The position numbers were made by a program, and so were the translations under genes. Source: Sporosarcina sp. ACRSL (GTDB lineage Bacteria; Bacillota; Bacilli; Bacillales_A; Planococcaceae). From it: a stretch of DNA of 64,000 nucleotides. Shown in pieces: positions 1-7,836 of this stretch (the first letter of the stretch is position 1; every line of letters starts with the position of its first letter). The stretch is taken from assembly GCF_022346605.1 (NCBI RefSeq), contig NZ_JAKRNT010000002.1, positions 248,001 to 312,000 of the forward strand, written 5' to 3'. The notes beneath the pieces were generated by a model. It had not been told where the DNA came from and did not search any database. It saw only the letters and a program-made list of their open reading frames with translations.

Positions 1-14
1 CGACAGGGAAAATA

Positions 15-704
15 ATGGTCATGCCTATACTAATTCCCCTCATCATTTTCTTGTCTTTAGCTGGTCTTACCGTTTTCATATTTCGAGCCTATCGGAAGTT
101 TGAAGTCAAAGAGATGGGGGCAACGATCGAAAAGTCGAGCCTCGGACAAAAGGTTCGCAAACTACGTCTTGGATGGATGTATCAACCATTGCAAACAAAA
201 GAATGGCTTGAAAGATTGGCGCTCGAAGGACTGGAGCTTGAATCCGTTACTGCCGCTGTTTTCACATTTCGGGAGACGAAACCTCAGCTCATCAGCTACG
301 AAGTGAGTTTCGAGCCGAAAGTGAATACTGATTTTTATTCATTCCATCAAGATGCCGGTTGGAAACTTAAATTCACATCTAATACGACATGGCTTAACTA
401 CTCCATTTGGGCAATGCCTTACGAAAAAGGCGAAGAAGTTCCAGCATTCAGCTACGACACGAAGGAAAAAATGCGTTATGTAAGAAGGGCGTTTGCCATG
501 AATTTAAGTATGGGAGCCTTCATCCTGCTCGTCAGTTTTCAATCACTTTACGTAAACATTTACATCGGTTCCACTCCCTTTTTCGAATGGTCCTTGATGG
601 GAGCCATCCGCATACTATTAGTAGTTTGTATCCTCGCATGGATCGTGTTGTTCACAAAAATCATTGCAGGTTATCGAAGAGAAATGAAAATGTTGCATCT
701 TTAA
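15..704 (+). CDS. DUF2812-like membrane protein
   Basis: A 229-residue protein with one hydrophobic segment at about residues 4-24 and two more at about 165-185 and 195-218. The middle part (about 55-155), with a TKEWLERLALEGLEL stretch followed by alternating strands, resembles the DUF2812 domain, in which a conserved W-L-x(n)-A-x-x-G-x-x-L pattern recurs. DUF2812 proteins often sit beside PadR-type regulators, but nothing upstream is visible here. The start ATG at 15 has a weak AGGGAA ribosome site and the frame stays open to the window edge, so the N terminus could lie further left. Function unknown; membrane location is inferred from the hydrophobic segments. Confidence 0.6.
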   Translation: MVMPILIPLIIFLSLAGLTVFIFRAYRKFEVKEMGATIEKSSLGQKVRKLRLGWMYQPLQTKEWLERLALEGLELESVTAAVFTFRETKPQLISYEVSFEPKVNTDFYSFHQDAGWKLKFTSNTTWLNYSIWAMPYEKGEEVPAFSYDTKEKMRYVRRAFAMNLSMGAFILLVSFQSLYVNIYIGSTPFFEWSLMGAIRILLVVCILAWIVLFTKIIAGYRREMKMLHL

Positions 705-799
705 ATAGGTTGCGGGGCACCGAATTATTTCTACCCAAAACGGCACAGCTGTCATGGTTGTCCGCGTTGCAATCGAGTATAGTAGTAGCAGGTGATGAT

Positions 800-1567
800 A
801 TGAAAACAAAAATATATATCGACAATAAACGATTCATTGCAGGAACGACGTTGAAAGATGAACGTCTGCCGGAGCATAATAATATGGCGTTTCACGCAAG
901 TTTGAATCCGGAGTCTGTCCTAGAAAACCGGAAGCGGTTGGCGGCTTCCCTCCAATGCAAATTACAGGATTTCGTCTCCGCCAGTCAAACGCATAGCACA
1001 AATTTCCACAAAGTGACACTTTCCGATAAGGGGCGCGGCGCTGAAGTTGGAGCAACCGCCATCCCAAACACGGACGCGCTTTATACAACTGAACCAAATA
1101 TTTTACTATGCAGCTTCACTGCAGATTGCGTTCCGGTCATTTTTTGGAATGAAGTGAATGGTCTCATTGGAGTCATCCACTCCGGCTGGAAAGGAACCGT
1201 CCAGGAAATCACTTTAAACGTCTTTGAGCATTTGAAAACTGCTGAAGGATGTAAGGCTGAAGATTTCCATGTACAAATCGGTATGGCGCTCAGTCAGGAG
1301 AAATTCGAAGTGGACGAGGATGTGTATGTGAAGTTCAAAGCACTCGAGTACGCGGATGAATTTATGTATTTCAATGAACCAACGAATAAATACCATATCG
1401 ACAACCAGAACACCGTGAAAAAACAATTAGAACTTGCAGGTGTTCCGGAAGACCGGATCACGATTGATCGGACATGTACCTACATAAGCCCAGATGGATT
1501 CTCGTACCGCCAAGACAAGAAAACGGGGAGACATATGAGCTTTATTATGAGACATGCCGACGAGTAA
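800..1567 (+). CDS. pgeF: Peptidoglycan editing factor / purine nucleoside phosphorylase, PgeF (YfiH/YlmD) family
   Basis: A 255-residue protein of the DUF152/YfiH multicopper-like family, whose members bind zinc or copper and act on purine nucleosides (adenosine/inosine phosphorolysis or deamination); E. coli PgeF is also linked to peptidoglycan editing. The metal-ligand motifs are all present: QTHS near residue 65, TADCVP near 110 and HSGWKGT near 130, with a conserved Cys-Thr-Tyr near the C terminus. The start at 800 is chosen because AGGTGATG lies just upstream; a longer in-frame extension back to 407 overlaps the preceding gene and has no ribosome site. It is a single gene followed by a strong terminator. 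The B. subtilis counterpart is YlmD, but this copy is not in a division cluster, so it may be a second paralogue. Confidence 0.88.
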   Translation: MKTKIYIDNKRFIAGTTLKDERLPEHNNMAFHASLNPESVLENRKRLAASLQCKLQDFVSASQTHSTNFHKVTLSDKGRGAEVGATAIPNTDALYTTEPNILLCSFTADCVPVIFWNEVNGLIGVIHSGWKGTVQEITLNVFEHLKTAEGCKAEDFHVQIGMALSQEKFEVDEDVYVKFKALEYADEFMYFNEPTNKYHIDNQNTVKKQLELAGVPEDRITIDRTCTYISPDGFSYRQDKKTGRHMSFIMRHADE

Positions 1568-1606
1568 GAGTGCATTTCGCAATGGGCATTGCCGATCATT
1601 AATAAG

Positions 1607-1655
1607 AAAAGGAGTACCGTCCTGCATTCGACAAAGCAGGATTGGTACTCCTTTT
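1607..1655 (+). terminator. Rho-independent terminator after pgeF
   Basis: A long inverted repeat, AAAAGGAGTACC pairing with GGTACTCCTTTT, with an inner CCTGC/GCAGG stem, followed by T residues. It lies 40 bases after the pgeF stop and is nearly symmetric, so it could also serve minus-strand transcription coming from the cotG-like gene. Confidence 0.85.
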
Positions 1656-1711
1656 GTATCGGTCGGTACATTCATTGAATTTTGATTTGCTTACTATCTA
1701 GTTCTCGAAAA

Positions 1712-2545
1712 TTAGAAAAATCGGTTACGACACGTGGCCCGATTTCGACAATTCGGTCGAAAATTAATAGGTTTGTTTCGGTTACGCGAAGTGACTCGTC
1801 TTCTACTTGTACGGCGACGATTTCGTGAAGTTATCCGCATTCTACTTGTACGGCGACGATTTCGTGAAGTTACCCGCATTCTACTTGTGCGGCGACGATT
1901 TCCACCACACCCACATGACGAAACCCGCATTCTGCTAGTGCGTTTGCGATTACGCGAAGTTACCCGTACTCTGCTTGTGCATTTGCGATTGCGAGAAGTT
2001 ACCCGTACTCTACTTGTGCATTTGCGATTGCGAGAAGTTACCCGTACTCTGCTTGTGCATTTGCGATTACGCGAAGTTACCCGTACTCTGCTCGTGCGTT
2101 TGCGATTGCGAGAAGTTACCCGAACCCTGCTTGTGCGTTTGCGATTTCGGGATGTTACCCGAACTCTGCTTGTGCGTTTGCGATTTCGGGATGTTACCCG
2201 AACTCTGCTTGTGCGTTTGCGATTGCGAGAAGTTACTCGAACTCGGCTTGTGCGTTTGCGATTACGTGAAGTGCTCCGTACAGTGCCAGTGCGTCTGCGT
2301 TTGTGGTTCCAGAAACGTGCCCAAACGTCTGTGCGACGGCGAATGCGGGATGTTACCCGTTTCCTGCTTGTGATTCGGCGATTGCTCGAAGTATTTCGTA
2401 CTCTACTAGTACGACGGCTCGTTCTACGTTTATTCCGAGATGTCCTTCTATTGCTCCGAGGATCCTGAAACATAAAGTCATCAAGTCCTAAACGACCGAC
2501 CTTTTCCCTCGCTCTCCGTATTTCATCTTCAAAAAAGAGTGACAT
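1712..2545 (-). CDS. CotG-like spore coat protein with 13-residue Ser/Thr/Arg repeats
   Basis: A 277-residue, extremely basic protein. Residues 1-33 form a non-repetitive head starting MSLFFEDEI and ending near QDPRSN; the rest is built of about 12 tandem 13-residue units of the form TSRNRKRTSRVRV, encoded by 39-bp DNA repeats, some with Cys for Arg, and interrupted once by SSCGCGGN. In B. subtilis CotG has 13-residue Ser/Lys-rich repeats, is phosphorylated by the CotH kinase, and lies divergently next to cotH; the same arrangement is seen here with cotH starting at 2733. I infer a CotG counterpart and CotH substrate in the outer coat. The start at 2545 is set by the GGGAGGGGGG ribosome site six bases upstream and by identity with the head of the short paralogue at 13075-13257. 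A long plus-strand shadow frame covers the repeats and is not a gene. Confidence 0.8.
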   Translation of the reverse strand: MSLFFEDEIRRAREKVGRLGLDDFMFQDPRSNRRTSRNKRRTSRRTSRVRNTSSNRRITSRKRVTSRIRRRTDVWARFWNHKRRRTGTVRSTSRNRKRTSRVRVTSRNRKRTSRVRVTSRNRKRTSRVRVTSRNRKRTSRVRVTSRNRKRTSRVRVTSRNRKCTSRVRVTSRNRKCTSRVRVTSRNRKCTSRVRVTSRNRKRTSRMRVSSCGCGGNRRRTSRMRVTSRNRRRTSRMRITSRNRRRTSRRRVTSRNRNKPINFRPNCRNRATCRNRFF

Positions 2546-2604
2546 GTCCAACCCCCCTCCCATGTTATAGAGAAAGAATCCACGCATTTCACTGTGCCTC
2601 TTCC

Positions 2605-2652
2605 TCTCCATAAAATACGTTGCAAATGCGACAGGAGTAGAGTTAAGTGCAC
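2605..2652 (-). promoter_or_regulatory. Putative sporulation promoter block of the cotG-like gene
   Basis: About 48 bp that are closely conserved with 13326-13374 upstream of the second CotG-like gene, at a similar distance from the start codon (60 versus 69 bp). Read on the minus strand both contain GTCCTGTCG or CTCCTGTCG and a CGTAnnnTA box resembling the SigmaK -10 consensus CATAnnnTA. Conservation between two otherwise different loci is direct; the sigma-factor assignment is inference. Confidence 0.5.
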
Positions 2653-2732
2653 AATTCTCGACAAATATTGTTATGGAAACATCCTTCATGATAATTCATA
2701 GAAATAGAATAATGAATAGGGGGTGGATTTCC

Positions 2733-3824
2733 GTGGGAACTACTGAGAGATTACTTGAATACCGACTTTTTATTCACCCGATGGATCTGAATGAGCTCCG
2801 ACAAGATATTTGGATTGACGACCCGGTTCCTGCAAAGCTAACGATTCAAAATAAAAAATATGATATTGATATCGCCTATCGTGGATCACATATCCGGGAC
2901 TTCCCAAAGAAGTCCTACCAGGTTTCCTTTTATAAACCTTCGACGTATCGGAATGCGAACGTCATTCATTTAAATGCAGAATATAAAGACCCCTCTTTAC
3001 TACGAAATAAACTTTCCTTTGATTTTTTTAATGAAATTGGTTGCCTCGCACCTCAAGCGCGATTTGTCTTTTTGAAAGTGAATGGAAGAAATGAAGGGGT
3101 TTATTTAGAATTGGAATCGGTGGATGAGCGATTCCTTGCAAACCGTAAATTACAAGCTGGTTCTATTTTTTATGCGGTCGATGGGGATGCAAACTTCTCA
3201 CTCATGAGCGATTTGGATAAAGAAGTGAAAAAATCCCTTACGTTTGGATATGAACTGCAATGCGGGACCGAGGAGGACGAAGTTCATTTACATCAAATGA
3301 TTATAGATATTAACACGATTGCAAGGGAAGATTTTGAAAAGAAAATTCAAAACTATATAGATGTGGATAAGTATTTACGTTGGCTTGGGGGTGTCGTTTT
3401 CACTCAAAATTTTGATGGATTTGTCCACAACTATGCACTTTATCGGAGCAAAGAGACCGGGCTATATGAAATCATTCCATGGGATTACGACGCAACATGG
3501 GGGCGGGATGTCAATGGATTGGAAATGGAAAGCGATTATTTACGAATAACCGGCTTCAATACGTTAACAGCAAGGATTCTCGATGTAAAAACATTTCGTG
3601 ACCAATATAAAAACTTACTAAAGGATATTGTGAACAATCAGTTCACCGTCGACAACTTGAAACCGAAAATAGTAAAAATGCATGCAGTGCTCCGACCTTA
3701 TTTATTATTGGATCCGTATAAAAAGGACAGTATCGACCAATTCGACGAAGAACCCGACTACATATGTCGTTATATCGGAGAACGGTCGGCATTTATTAAA
3801 AGAGAGCTCGAGCTTCTTCATTAA
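2733..3824 (+). CDS. cotH: CotH spore coat protein kinase
   Basis: A 363-residue CotH-family protein kinase; B. subtilis CotH is 362 residues, phosphorylates CotB and CotG, and controls assembly of inner and outer coat proteins. Counting from the chosen start, the two aspartates known to be essential in CotH fall at residues 228 (NFDGF) and 251 (PWDYD), the same numbers as in B. subtilis. Other family hallmarks are AYRGSHIRDF, HLNAEYKDPS, RNKLS and YLELESVDE. Start is GTG at 2733, eight bases after AGGGGGT; the upstream in-frame ATG codons lack a ribosome site. It diverges from the CotG-like gene, its likely substrate, and is followed by a terminator. No frameshift or missing motif seen. Confidence 0.95.
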   Translation: MGTTERLLEYRLFIHPMDLNELRQDIWIDDPVPAKLTIQNKKYDIDIAYRGSHIRDFPKKSYQVSFYKPSTYRNANVIHLNAEYKDPSLLRNKLSFDFFNEIGCLAPQARFVFLKVNGRNEGVYLELESVDERFLANRKLQAGSIFYAVDGDANFSLMSDLDKEVKKSLTFGYELQCGTEEDEVHLHQMIIDINTIAREDFEKKIQNYIDVDKYLRWLGGVVFTQNFDGFVHNYALYRSKETGLYEIIPWDYDATWGRDVNGLEMESDYLRITGFNTLTARILDVKTFRDQYKNLLKDIVNNQFTVDNLKPKIVKMHAVLRPYLLLDPYKKDSIDQFDEEPDYICRYIGERSAFIKRELELLH

Positions 3825-3860
3825 AAAATCCACGCGCCTTTAAGGGATGCGTGGATTTAC
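3825..3860 (+). terminator. Bidirectional terminator between cotH and GNAT gene
   Basis: AAATCCACGC pairs with GCGTGGATTT around a 12-base loop, directly after the cotH stop and just before the stop of the convergent acetyltransferase gene. A/T runs flank both arms, so it probably serves both strands. Confidence 0.8.
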
Positions 3861-3863
3861 TCA

Positions 3864-4535
3864 TTATAGTGGAAGAAGCTTCAGCTTTTCTTTCTGCTTC
3901 AACTCTTCGATCATGTCGAGCCAACGTTGTGGTTTATTCGACAGGACCGAATAATAATCCTTCAAGAATTCGACGACCCAATAAGATGGAATCTCCGTAA
4001 GTTGTTCATCCGTCGGCATGAAGCAGAAATCGAGCCCTTCGACCGCCTCCCCATCGTTTTTCCACGATGGGTGAACGTATGTGAAGTCAAGACGCTTATA
4101 GCCTAGATGGGACAGCACTTCTCTCCGGACGTATGGGTTCATGGCCATTACGCCGCCGAAAGCGAAATCCTCTCGCTCATAAGGATCATAAATTTCCGCA
4201 AACATGCCGAACAATGTCTTGCCGTTTTCTTGCGCCAAGCGCTGCAAATCCTCTTCGCGCTGTTTCGCCAAGAAACGGCCGATGCCGAGGCCCGATTGCC
4301 CGATTATCGTAAAATCCGTCATCGCAATATTCCAATCCGGATAATAACGGTACTCCGTTGCGCCAACGACTTCCCCTTCATGCACCGCAACAAAGACGCG
4401 GATACTCGGGTCTTCAAGCGGCTCTTTCCACAAGTCGAATTCCAAGACCTCTTCCGGCGGAAAAATCTCCCTTAATAAGTTGTGCATTTTTGCAAATAAC
4501 GGATCTTCAATATTGTTCACACGAATAAATTCCAT
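3864..4535 (-). CDS. GNAT-family acetyltransferase
   Basis: A 223-residue protein with a GNAT fold signature: a VAVHEGEVVGATEY strand pair near residues 48-62 and a GQSGLGIGRFLAKQ acyl-CoA pyrophosphate loop near 80. The long C-terminal half (FAEIYDPYERED, NPYVRREVLSHLGY) is typical of uncharacterised Bacillales acetyltransferases. The start at 4535 is chosen for the AGAGGGGGAAC ribosome site; it follows the stop of the upstream acetyltransferase by two bases, so it is the last gene of a three-gene operon nitrilase - GNAT - GNAT. Substrate unknown; the nitrilase neighbour suggests a small amide or amine metabolite. Confidence 0.75.
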   Translation of the reverse strand: MEFIRVNNIEDPLFAKMHNLLREIFPPEEVLEFDLWKEPLEDPSIRVFVAVHEGEVVGATEYRYYPDWNIAMTDFTIIGQSGLGIGRFLAKQREEDLQRLAQENGKTLFGMFAEIYDPYEREDFAFGGVMAMNPYVRREVLSHLGYKRLDFTYVHPSWKNDGEAVEGLDFCFMPTDEQLTEIPSYWVVEFLKDYYSVLSNKPQRWLDMIEELKQKEKLKLLPL

Positions 4536-4537
4536 CT

Positions 4538-5212
4538 CTAGTTCCCCCTCTTGAACGGATTCTTCCATTCCATTAATAGCGCATGATTATGCGACTCTTC
4601 ATCTTCTAAATAATTTTCAATTAATTTGACAGGTATGCGTCCGCAGCGGAGCAAAAATGTAATGACTGGATCCTTTATAGTACCTTGGACAATCTTTTGG
4701 ACATATTGCTGCGGTGTCATGTCTGCCGAAAATTTTCCGTATCCGGGCATTCTTCCGCCGCCAAGGACACGTGTCAAATCAAGCTTCACAGCAAGCTGGT
4801 AAGCTGCCTGCATCATCCATTTGCCAAGCCCCGCCTTTCGGAACTCCGGACTAATGCAAATATCAACGATGTAAAATGTGTCACCGACAGGATCGTGATT
4901 TCGAATAAACCCGCCATCCGTCATATCCTCCCACGTATGATCGAGATTATTGGAATCAAACTTCACTAGCAAACCAGTGAGCGATCCTATTATTCTCCTA
5001 TTATGCTCGACACAAATAGCTCCCTCAGGGAAGAGGCTTACGTGATTCTCCAACTGTTCCCGGCTCCACCAAAGTTCCTCCGGGAAAGGCGGTGGGAAGC
5101 AATCCGCCTGCAGTGCGATCATGGCATCGAAATCCGCTCTTGAATAATTGCGGACAACAACAGGAATGAAGCTCCCCTCATGGGAGACCATCACTTCACT
5201 GCGATATGCCAT
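4538..5212 (-). CDS. GNAT-family acetyltransferase (YhcX N-terminal-domain-like)
   Basis: A 224-residue acetyltransferase; the acyl-CoA loop is RKAGLGKWMMQAAY near residue 125, preceded by FYIVDICISPEFR. The pairing with the downstream end of a nitrilase is telling: in B. subtilis YhcX a GNAT domain and a carbon-nitrogen hydrolase are fused in one polypeptide, while here they are separate genes. The start at 5212 has AGGAG eight bases upstream and lies inside the end of the nitrilase gene (17-bp overlap in a different frame), implying translational coupling. Substrate not deducible from the sequence. Confidence 0.75.
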   Translation of the reverse strand: MAYRSEVMVSHEGSFIPVVVRNYSRADFDAMIALQADCFPPPFPEELWWSREQLENHVSLFPEGAICVEHNRRIIGSLTGLLVKFDSNNLDHTWEDMTDGGFIRNHDPVGDTFYIVDICISPEFRKAGLGKWMMQAAYQLAVKLDLTRVLGGGRMPGYGKFSADMTPQQYVQKIVQGTIKDPVITFLLRCGRIPVKLIENYLEDEESHNHALLMEWKNPFKRGN

Positions 5213-6092
5213 CAATCTCACTCCTGACCGGAGCCGCGCCCCAATCCGTGTACAGATCTGTTCTGCGATCGCGCCAAGTCGTCACCGACCCTTTCTCGCG
5301 CACTTCATACAACAGGCTCAAATCCAAATCAGCTGTCACTAGCATATCGTGATTTAATTCACCTTCCGCTGCCAACCCTCTCGGTGGGAATGGAATGTCG
5401 TTCGGTGTAATGATTGCGGCCTGCCCAAAGTTTGCGCGCATGAAATCGACAGTTGGCAAGGCGCCGACTGTCCCTGTCAACACGATATATACTTGGTTCT
5501 CAATCGCACGCGCGTGGCTCGTATACCGGACGCGATGAAACCCGTGACGGTCATCGGTGCAAGACGGACAGAAGATGACATCTGCCCCTGCGGCCTTCAC
5601 CATCCGGACGATTTCGGGGAACTCGATATCATAGCATGTTAGGATGGCGATCCTTCCTTTTTCCGTGTCGAACACTTTCAGCTCGTCGCCCGCTGCCATA
5701 TTCCAACCTTCAATTTCGAAGGGGGTTATGTGCAATTTCGCTTGCTCCTCCACTGTGCCATCCGGGAAGAACAGATGGGCGACATTATAAAGGCGCCCCT
5801 CACGCTGAACAACATGAGTGCCGCCGATAATATGCATTTTCATTTCTTTTGCAAACGTTGTGAACAGTTCGATGTATTGATCCGTAAAGCCAGGAAGCGC
5901 TTCGATCGATAGCGCTTTTCCGTTTTCATTCCCGATGGAAAGCAACTGCGTCGTAAAGAATTCCGGAAATAAGACAAATTCCGCCCCGTATTCCTGGGCA
6001 TTGCGAATATAGTGCTCACATTGCGCCCCAAACTCCTCGAAGGAGCGGATGGAATGCAAATGATATTGCACAGCAGAAACGCGAAGTTTCAT
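5196..6092 (-). CDS. Carbon-nitrogen hydrolase (nitrilase superfamily)
   Basis: A 298-residue cytosolic amidase of the nitrilase superfamily, which hydrolyses C-N bonds in amides through a Glu-Lys-Cys triad. All three residues are visible: E44 in FPEFF, K118 in QAKLHITPFE and C152 in LTCYDIEFPE. The sequence resembles the hydrolase half of B. subtilis YhcX. AGGGGGT lies seven bases before the ATG. It is the first gene of an operon with two acetyltransferases, the next of which starts inside its 3' end. A role in acylated-amine or amide turnover is inference. Confidence 0.85.
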   Translation of the reverse strand: MKLRVSAVQYHLHSIRSFEEFGAQCEHYIRNAQEYGAEFVLFPEFFTTQLLSIGNENGKALSIEALPGFTDQYIELFTTFAKEMKMHIIGGTHVVQREGRLYNVAHLFFPDGTVEEQAKLHITPFEIEGWNMAAGDELKVFDTEKGRIAILTCYDIEFPEIVRMVKAAGADVIFCPSCTDDRHGFHRVRYTSHARAIENQVYIVLTGTVGALPTVDFMRANFGQAAIITPNDIPFPPRGLAAEGELNHDMLVTADLDLSLLYEVREKGSVTTWRDRRTDLYTDWGAAPVRSEIDGISQ

Positions 6093-6221
6093 TGACCTAA
6101 CCCCCTATTATCTATAGTTAGCAACATCATAATATATGGAAGTGGTAAAGTCATTCATTATTTTGAAAGATTGTCAGTTGTTACCGTCAGTAGGTATTAA
6201 GTCATGAAATGAGCATATTTG

Positions 6222-6324
6222 TGTCGAACTCGCGCAAAACTACGCCAAACTCGCATAATCGGACTGAACTCGAGCAAAATCGGACCGAACTCGCGCATAA
6301 CTCGCACAGATTGCGCCATAACTA
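6222..6324 (-). repeat. Intergenic array of ~21-bp TGCGCGAGTT-type units
   Basis: About five degenerate units of 20-21 bp. On the plus strand each carries GAACTCGCGCAAAA or a variant; read on the minus strand this is TTTTGCGCGAGTTC, the same core as the arrays at 8785 and 46175. It lies upstream of the nitrilase operon and beyond the terminator at 6333. No open frame with a ribosome site spans it. Confidence 0.75.
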
Positions 6325-6332
6325 GGCAAATG

Positions 6333-6366
6333 AAAAGGATGCCCCGTATGTAGCAGGCATCCTTCG
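6333..6366 (-). terminator. Terminator of the 51-residue protein gene
   Basis: AAGGATGCC pairs with GGCATCCTT; on the minus strand the second arm is followed by TTTTC. It begins seven bases after the stop of the small gene at 6373. Confidence 0.75.
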
Positions 6367-6372
6367 TAATTG

Positions 6373-6528
6373 TTATTGTTTTTGCTGTCTTTTCAGTTCA
6401 TTACGGGCTTCTTCCTTAATTGATTCCAGTTGCGCTTCCGCTTTTTTCGCTGCATCGTTCGCTATTCCTGCAGAATCCTTCGGAAGTCCGTTCGGCTGAT
6501 CGTCTTTATCGCCTGCGTAGCTTTTCAT
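6373..6528 (-). CDS. Small hydrophilic protein, 51 residues, unknown
   Basis: MKSYAGDKDDQPNGLP opens a 51-residue, charged, Ala/Glu/Lys-rich protein whose second half (about residues 20-50) is probably helical or coiled coil. It has a good GGAGG site nine bases before the ATG and its own terminator, which supports expression. An in-frame longer start lacks a ribosome site. I do not recognise a family; small hydrophilic proteins of this composition are frequent among sporulation or stress genes in Bacillales, but nothing here proves that role. Confidence 0.6.
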   Translation of the reverse strand: MKSYAGDKDDQPNGLPKDSAGIANDAAKKAEAQLESIKEEARNELKRQQKQ

Positions 6529-6594
6529 GATGTTGTTCCTCCTTACGTTGATGCCTTTATTATTCCCAAAAAGGAGTGAATCCAAAACCTACGA

Positions 6595-6744
6595 TTATCT
6601 CGTCAGCGCATAATAAAGGACGTACAGCCAACTAAGAATCCCATGGAAAATAGCCCAAAGGATTGATTTATGCACGCTCCACGAAATGACGACCGCCAAA
6701 CAAGTGCCAAGGCCAATCCCGCGCTCCAACATCTTTTTCTCCAT
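6595..6744 (-). CDS. Small membrane protein, 49 residues, unknown
   Basis: A 49-residue frame starting MEKKMLERGIGLG with two hydrophobic stretches (about 9-22 and 27-46) rich in Trp and Leu, so probably a two-pass or hairpin membrane protein. GGGAGGGAGAG precedes the ATG at 6744. It lies between the thioredoxin-reductase-like gene and the 51-residue gene, 66 bases before the latter's start, and may be cotranscribed with it. Family not recognised. Confidence 0.55.
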   Translation of the reverse strand: MEKKMLERGIGLGTCLAVVISWSVHKSILWAIFHGILSWLYVLYYALTR

Positions 6745-6870
6745 TCTCTCCCTCCCATAGTCCACTATAAGTACGCCCGTGCGAATAAATGAATTTTTTT
6801 TGTCAGCTGGACATGAAGCTTATTTTCATTTCACGAGGGTAAACTTGCACTAGAAAGGATGAGTGAGTTC

Positions 6871-7776
6871 ATGCTATACGATTGTGTCATTATCGGCGGC
6901 GGACCAGCTGGATTGAATGCCGCCCTTGTACTTGGAAGAGCGAGACGAAAAGTGCTGCTGTTCGATGACAACCATGCCCGGAATCGGGTGACGCGCGAGG
7001 CGCATGGATTCATTACCCGTGACGGCATCTTGCCAGACGAGTTTCGGCGCCTCGCTTACAGCGATATCGCCCGCTATCCATCTGTGGAAGTGAAAAGCGA
7101 AAGAGTCACTTCTATTAAAAGGCTGGACAAGATTCACTTTGAACTGGAAACAGCTGAAGGCAACAGCTTTCAAACGATAAAAATTATCTTAGCGACGGGC
7201 TTGAAAGACGAACAGCCCAACATCCCGAACATCGAAAAATTTTATGGGACAAGCTTGTTCAGTTGTCCGTACTGTGATGGATGGGAACTTCGTGACAAGC
7301 CTCTCGCCGTCATTGCGGATAAAAATGTGTATAAGCTTGCGAAAGAAGTTTTTGTCTGGAGCCAGGACTTGGCGGTGTTCACGAATGGCGAAGGGCGGCT
7401 CGAGGCGGAAGAATGTGATAAACTGCTCGCGAAAGGCATTCAAGTGTATGAAGACAATATTACCGCGCTGGAGGGAGAAAACGGACAGTTGAAAGGCATC
7501 TGTCTAGAAGACGGCACGCTCATCGAACGAGCCGGCGGATTCGTCACTCCCCTTTGGAGCCATTGCAATCAGTTCGCGGAAGAGCTTGGCTGTGAGTTGA
7601 ATGAATATGGCGGCATCCAGACGGACGAATACGGCAGGACAAATGTGTGGAACGTCTATGCTGCGGGCGACGCCGCCCATATCGTCCCTGCACAGCTTGT
7701 TATTGCTGCGGGATCTGGAAGTGCTGCGGCCATTGGGGTGAATGGCGATCTGACGAATGAATACTTCGGGGATTGA
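6871..7776 (+). CDS. NAD(P)/FAD-dependent oxidoreductase, thioredoxin-reductase-like
   Basis: A 301-residue flavoprotein of the thioredoxin-reductase superfamily. It shows the FAD-binding GGGPAG near residue 10, a CPYCDGWE motif with a CxxC pair near 133 (the redox-active position of thioredoxin reductases), and the C-terminal FAD motif YAAGDAAH near 270. Bacterial thioredoxin reductases carry CATC/CAVC here; the CPYCDGWE variant is typical of a separate clade of uncharacterised oxidoreductases. ATG at 6871 is preferred because AAAGGATG is at a good distance; the ATG at 6859 overlaps that site. Monocistronic. The physiological electron acceptor cannot be told. Confidence 0.85.
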   Translation: MLYDCVIIGGGPAGLNAALVLGRARRKVLLFDDNHARNRVTREAHGFITRDGILPDEFRRLAYSDIARYPSVEVKSERVTSIKRLDKIHFELETAEGNSFQTIKIILATGLKDEQPNIPNIEKFYGTSLFSCPYCDGWELRDKPLAVIADKNVYKLAKEVFVWSQDLAVFTNGEGRLEAEECDKLLAKGIQVYEDNITALEGENGQLKGICLEDGTLIERAGGFVTPLWSHCNQFAEELGCELNEYGGIQTDEYGRTNVWNVYAAGDAAHIVPAQLVIAAGSGSAAAIGVNGDLTNEYFGD

Positions 7777-7786
7777 CTATGTAATA

Positions 7787-7826
7787 TGCGCCCGTGCAGG
7801 AATTCAATGCACAGGCGCTTGTCCGT
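7787..7826 (+). terminator. Terminator between oxidoreductase and amidase genes
   Basis: TGCGCCCGTGCA pairs imperfectly with TGCACAGGCGC across a 9-base loop, followed by GTCCGTTTTG. It lies between two convergent genes. Confidence 0.65.
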
Positions 7827-7836
7827 TTTGATTTAA

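Noticed and set aside
407-799. N-terminal extension of PgeF back to 407
   Set aside because: It overlaps the DUF2812-like gene in another frame; the ATG at 800 has a good ribosome site and gives the family length.
1734-2468. Plus-strand 244-codon repeat ORF and two shorter ones over the CotG-like gene
   Set aside because: Shadow frames of the 39-bp repeat. The minus-strand frame has a ribosome site, a conserved head and a conserved upstream block, the plus frames have none.
7787-7826. Third copy of the GTGCCTGTGCA element
   Set aside because: Only the hairpin arms resemble the element termini; the inner conserved blocks are absent and the length is 32 bp, so it is a terminator.
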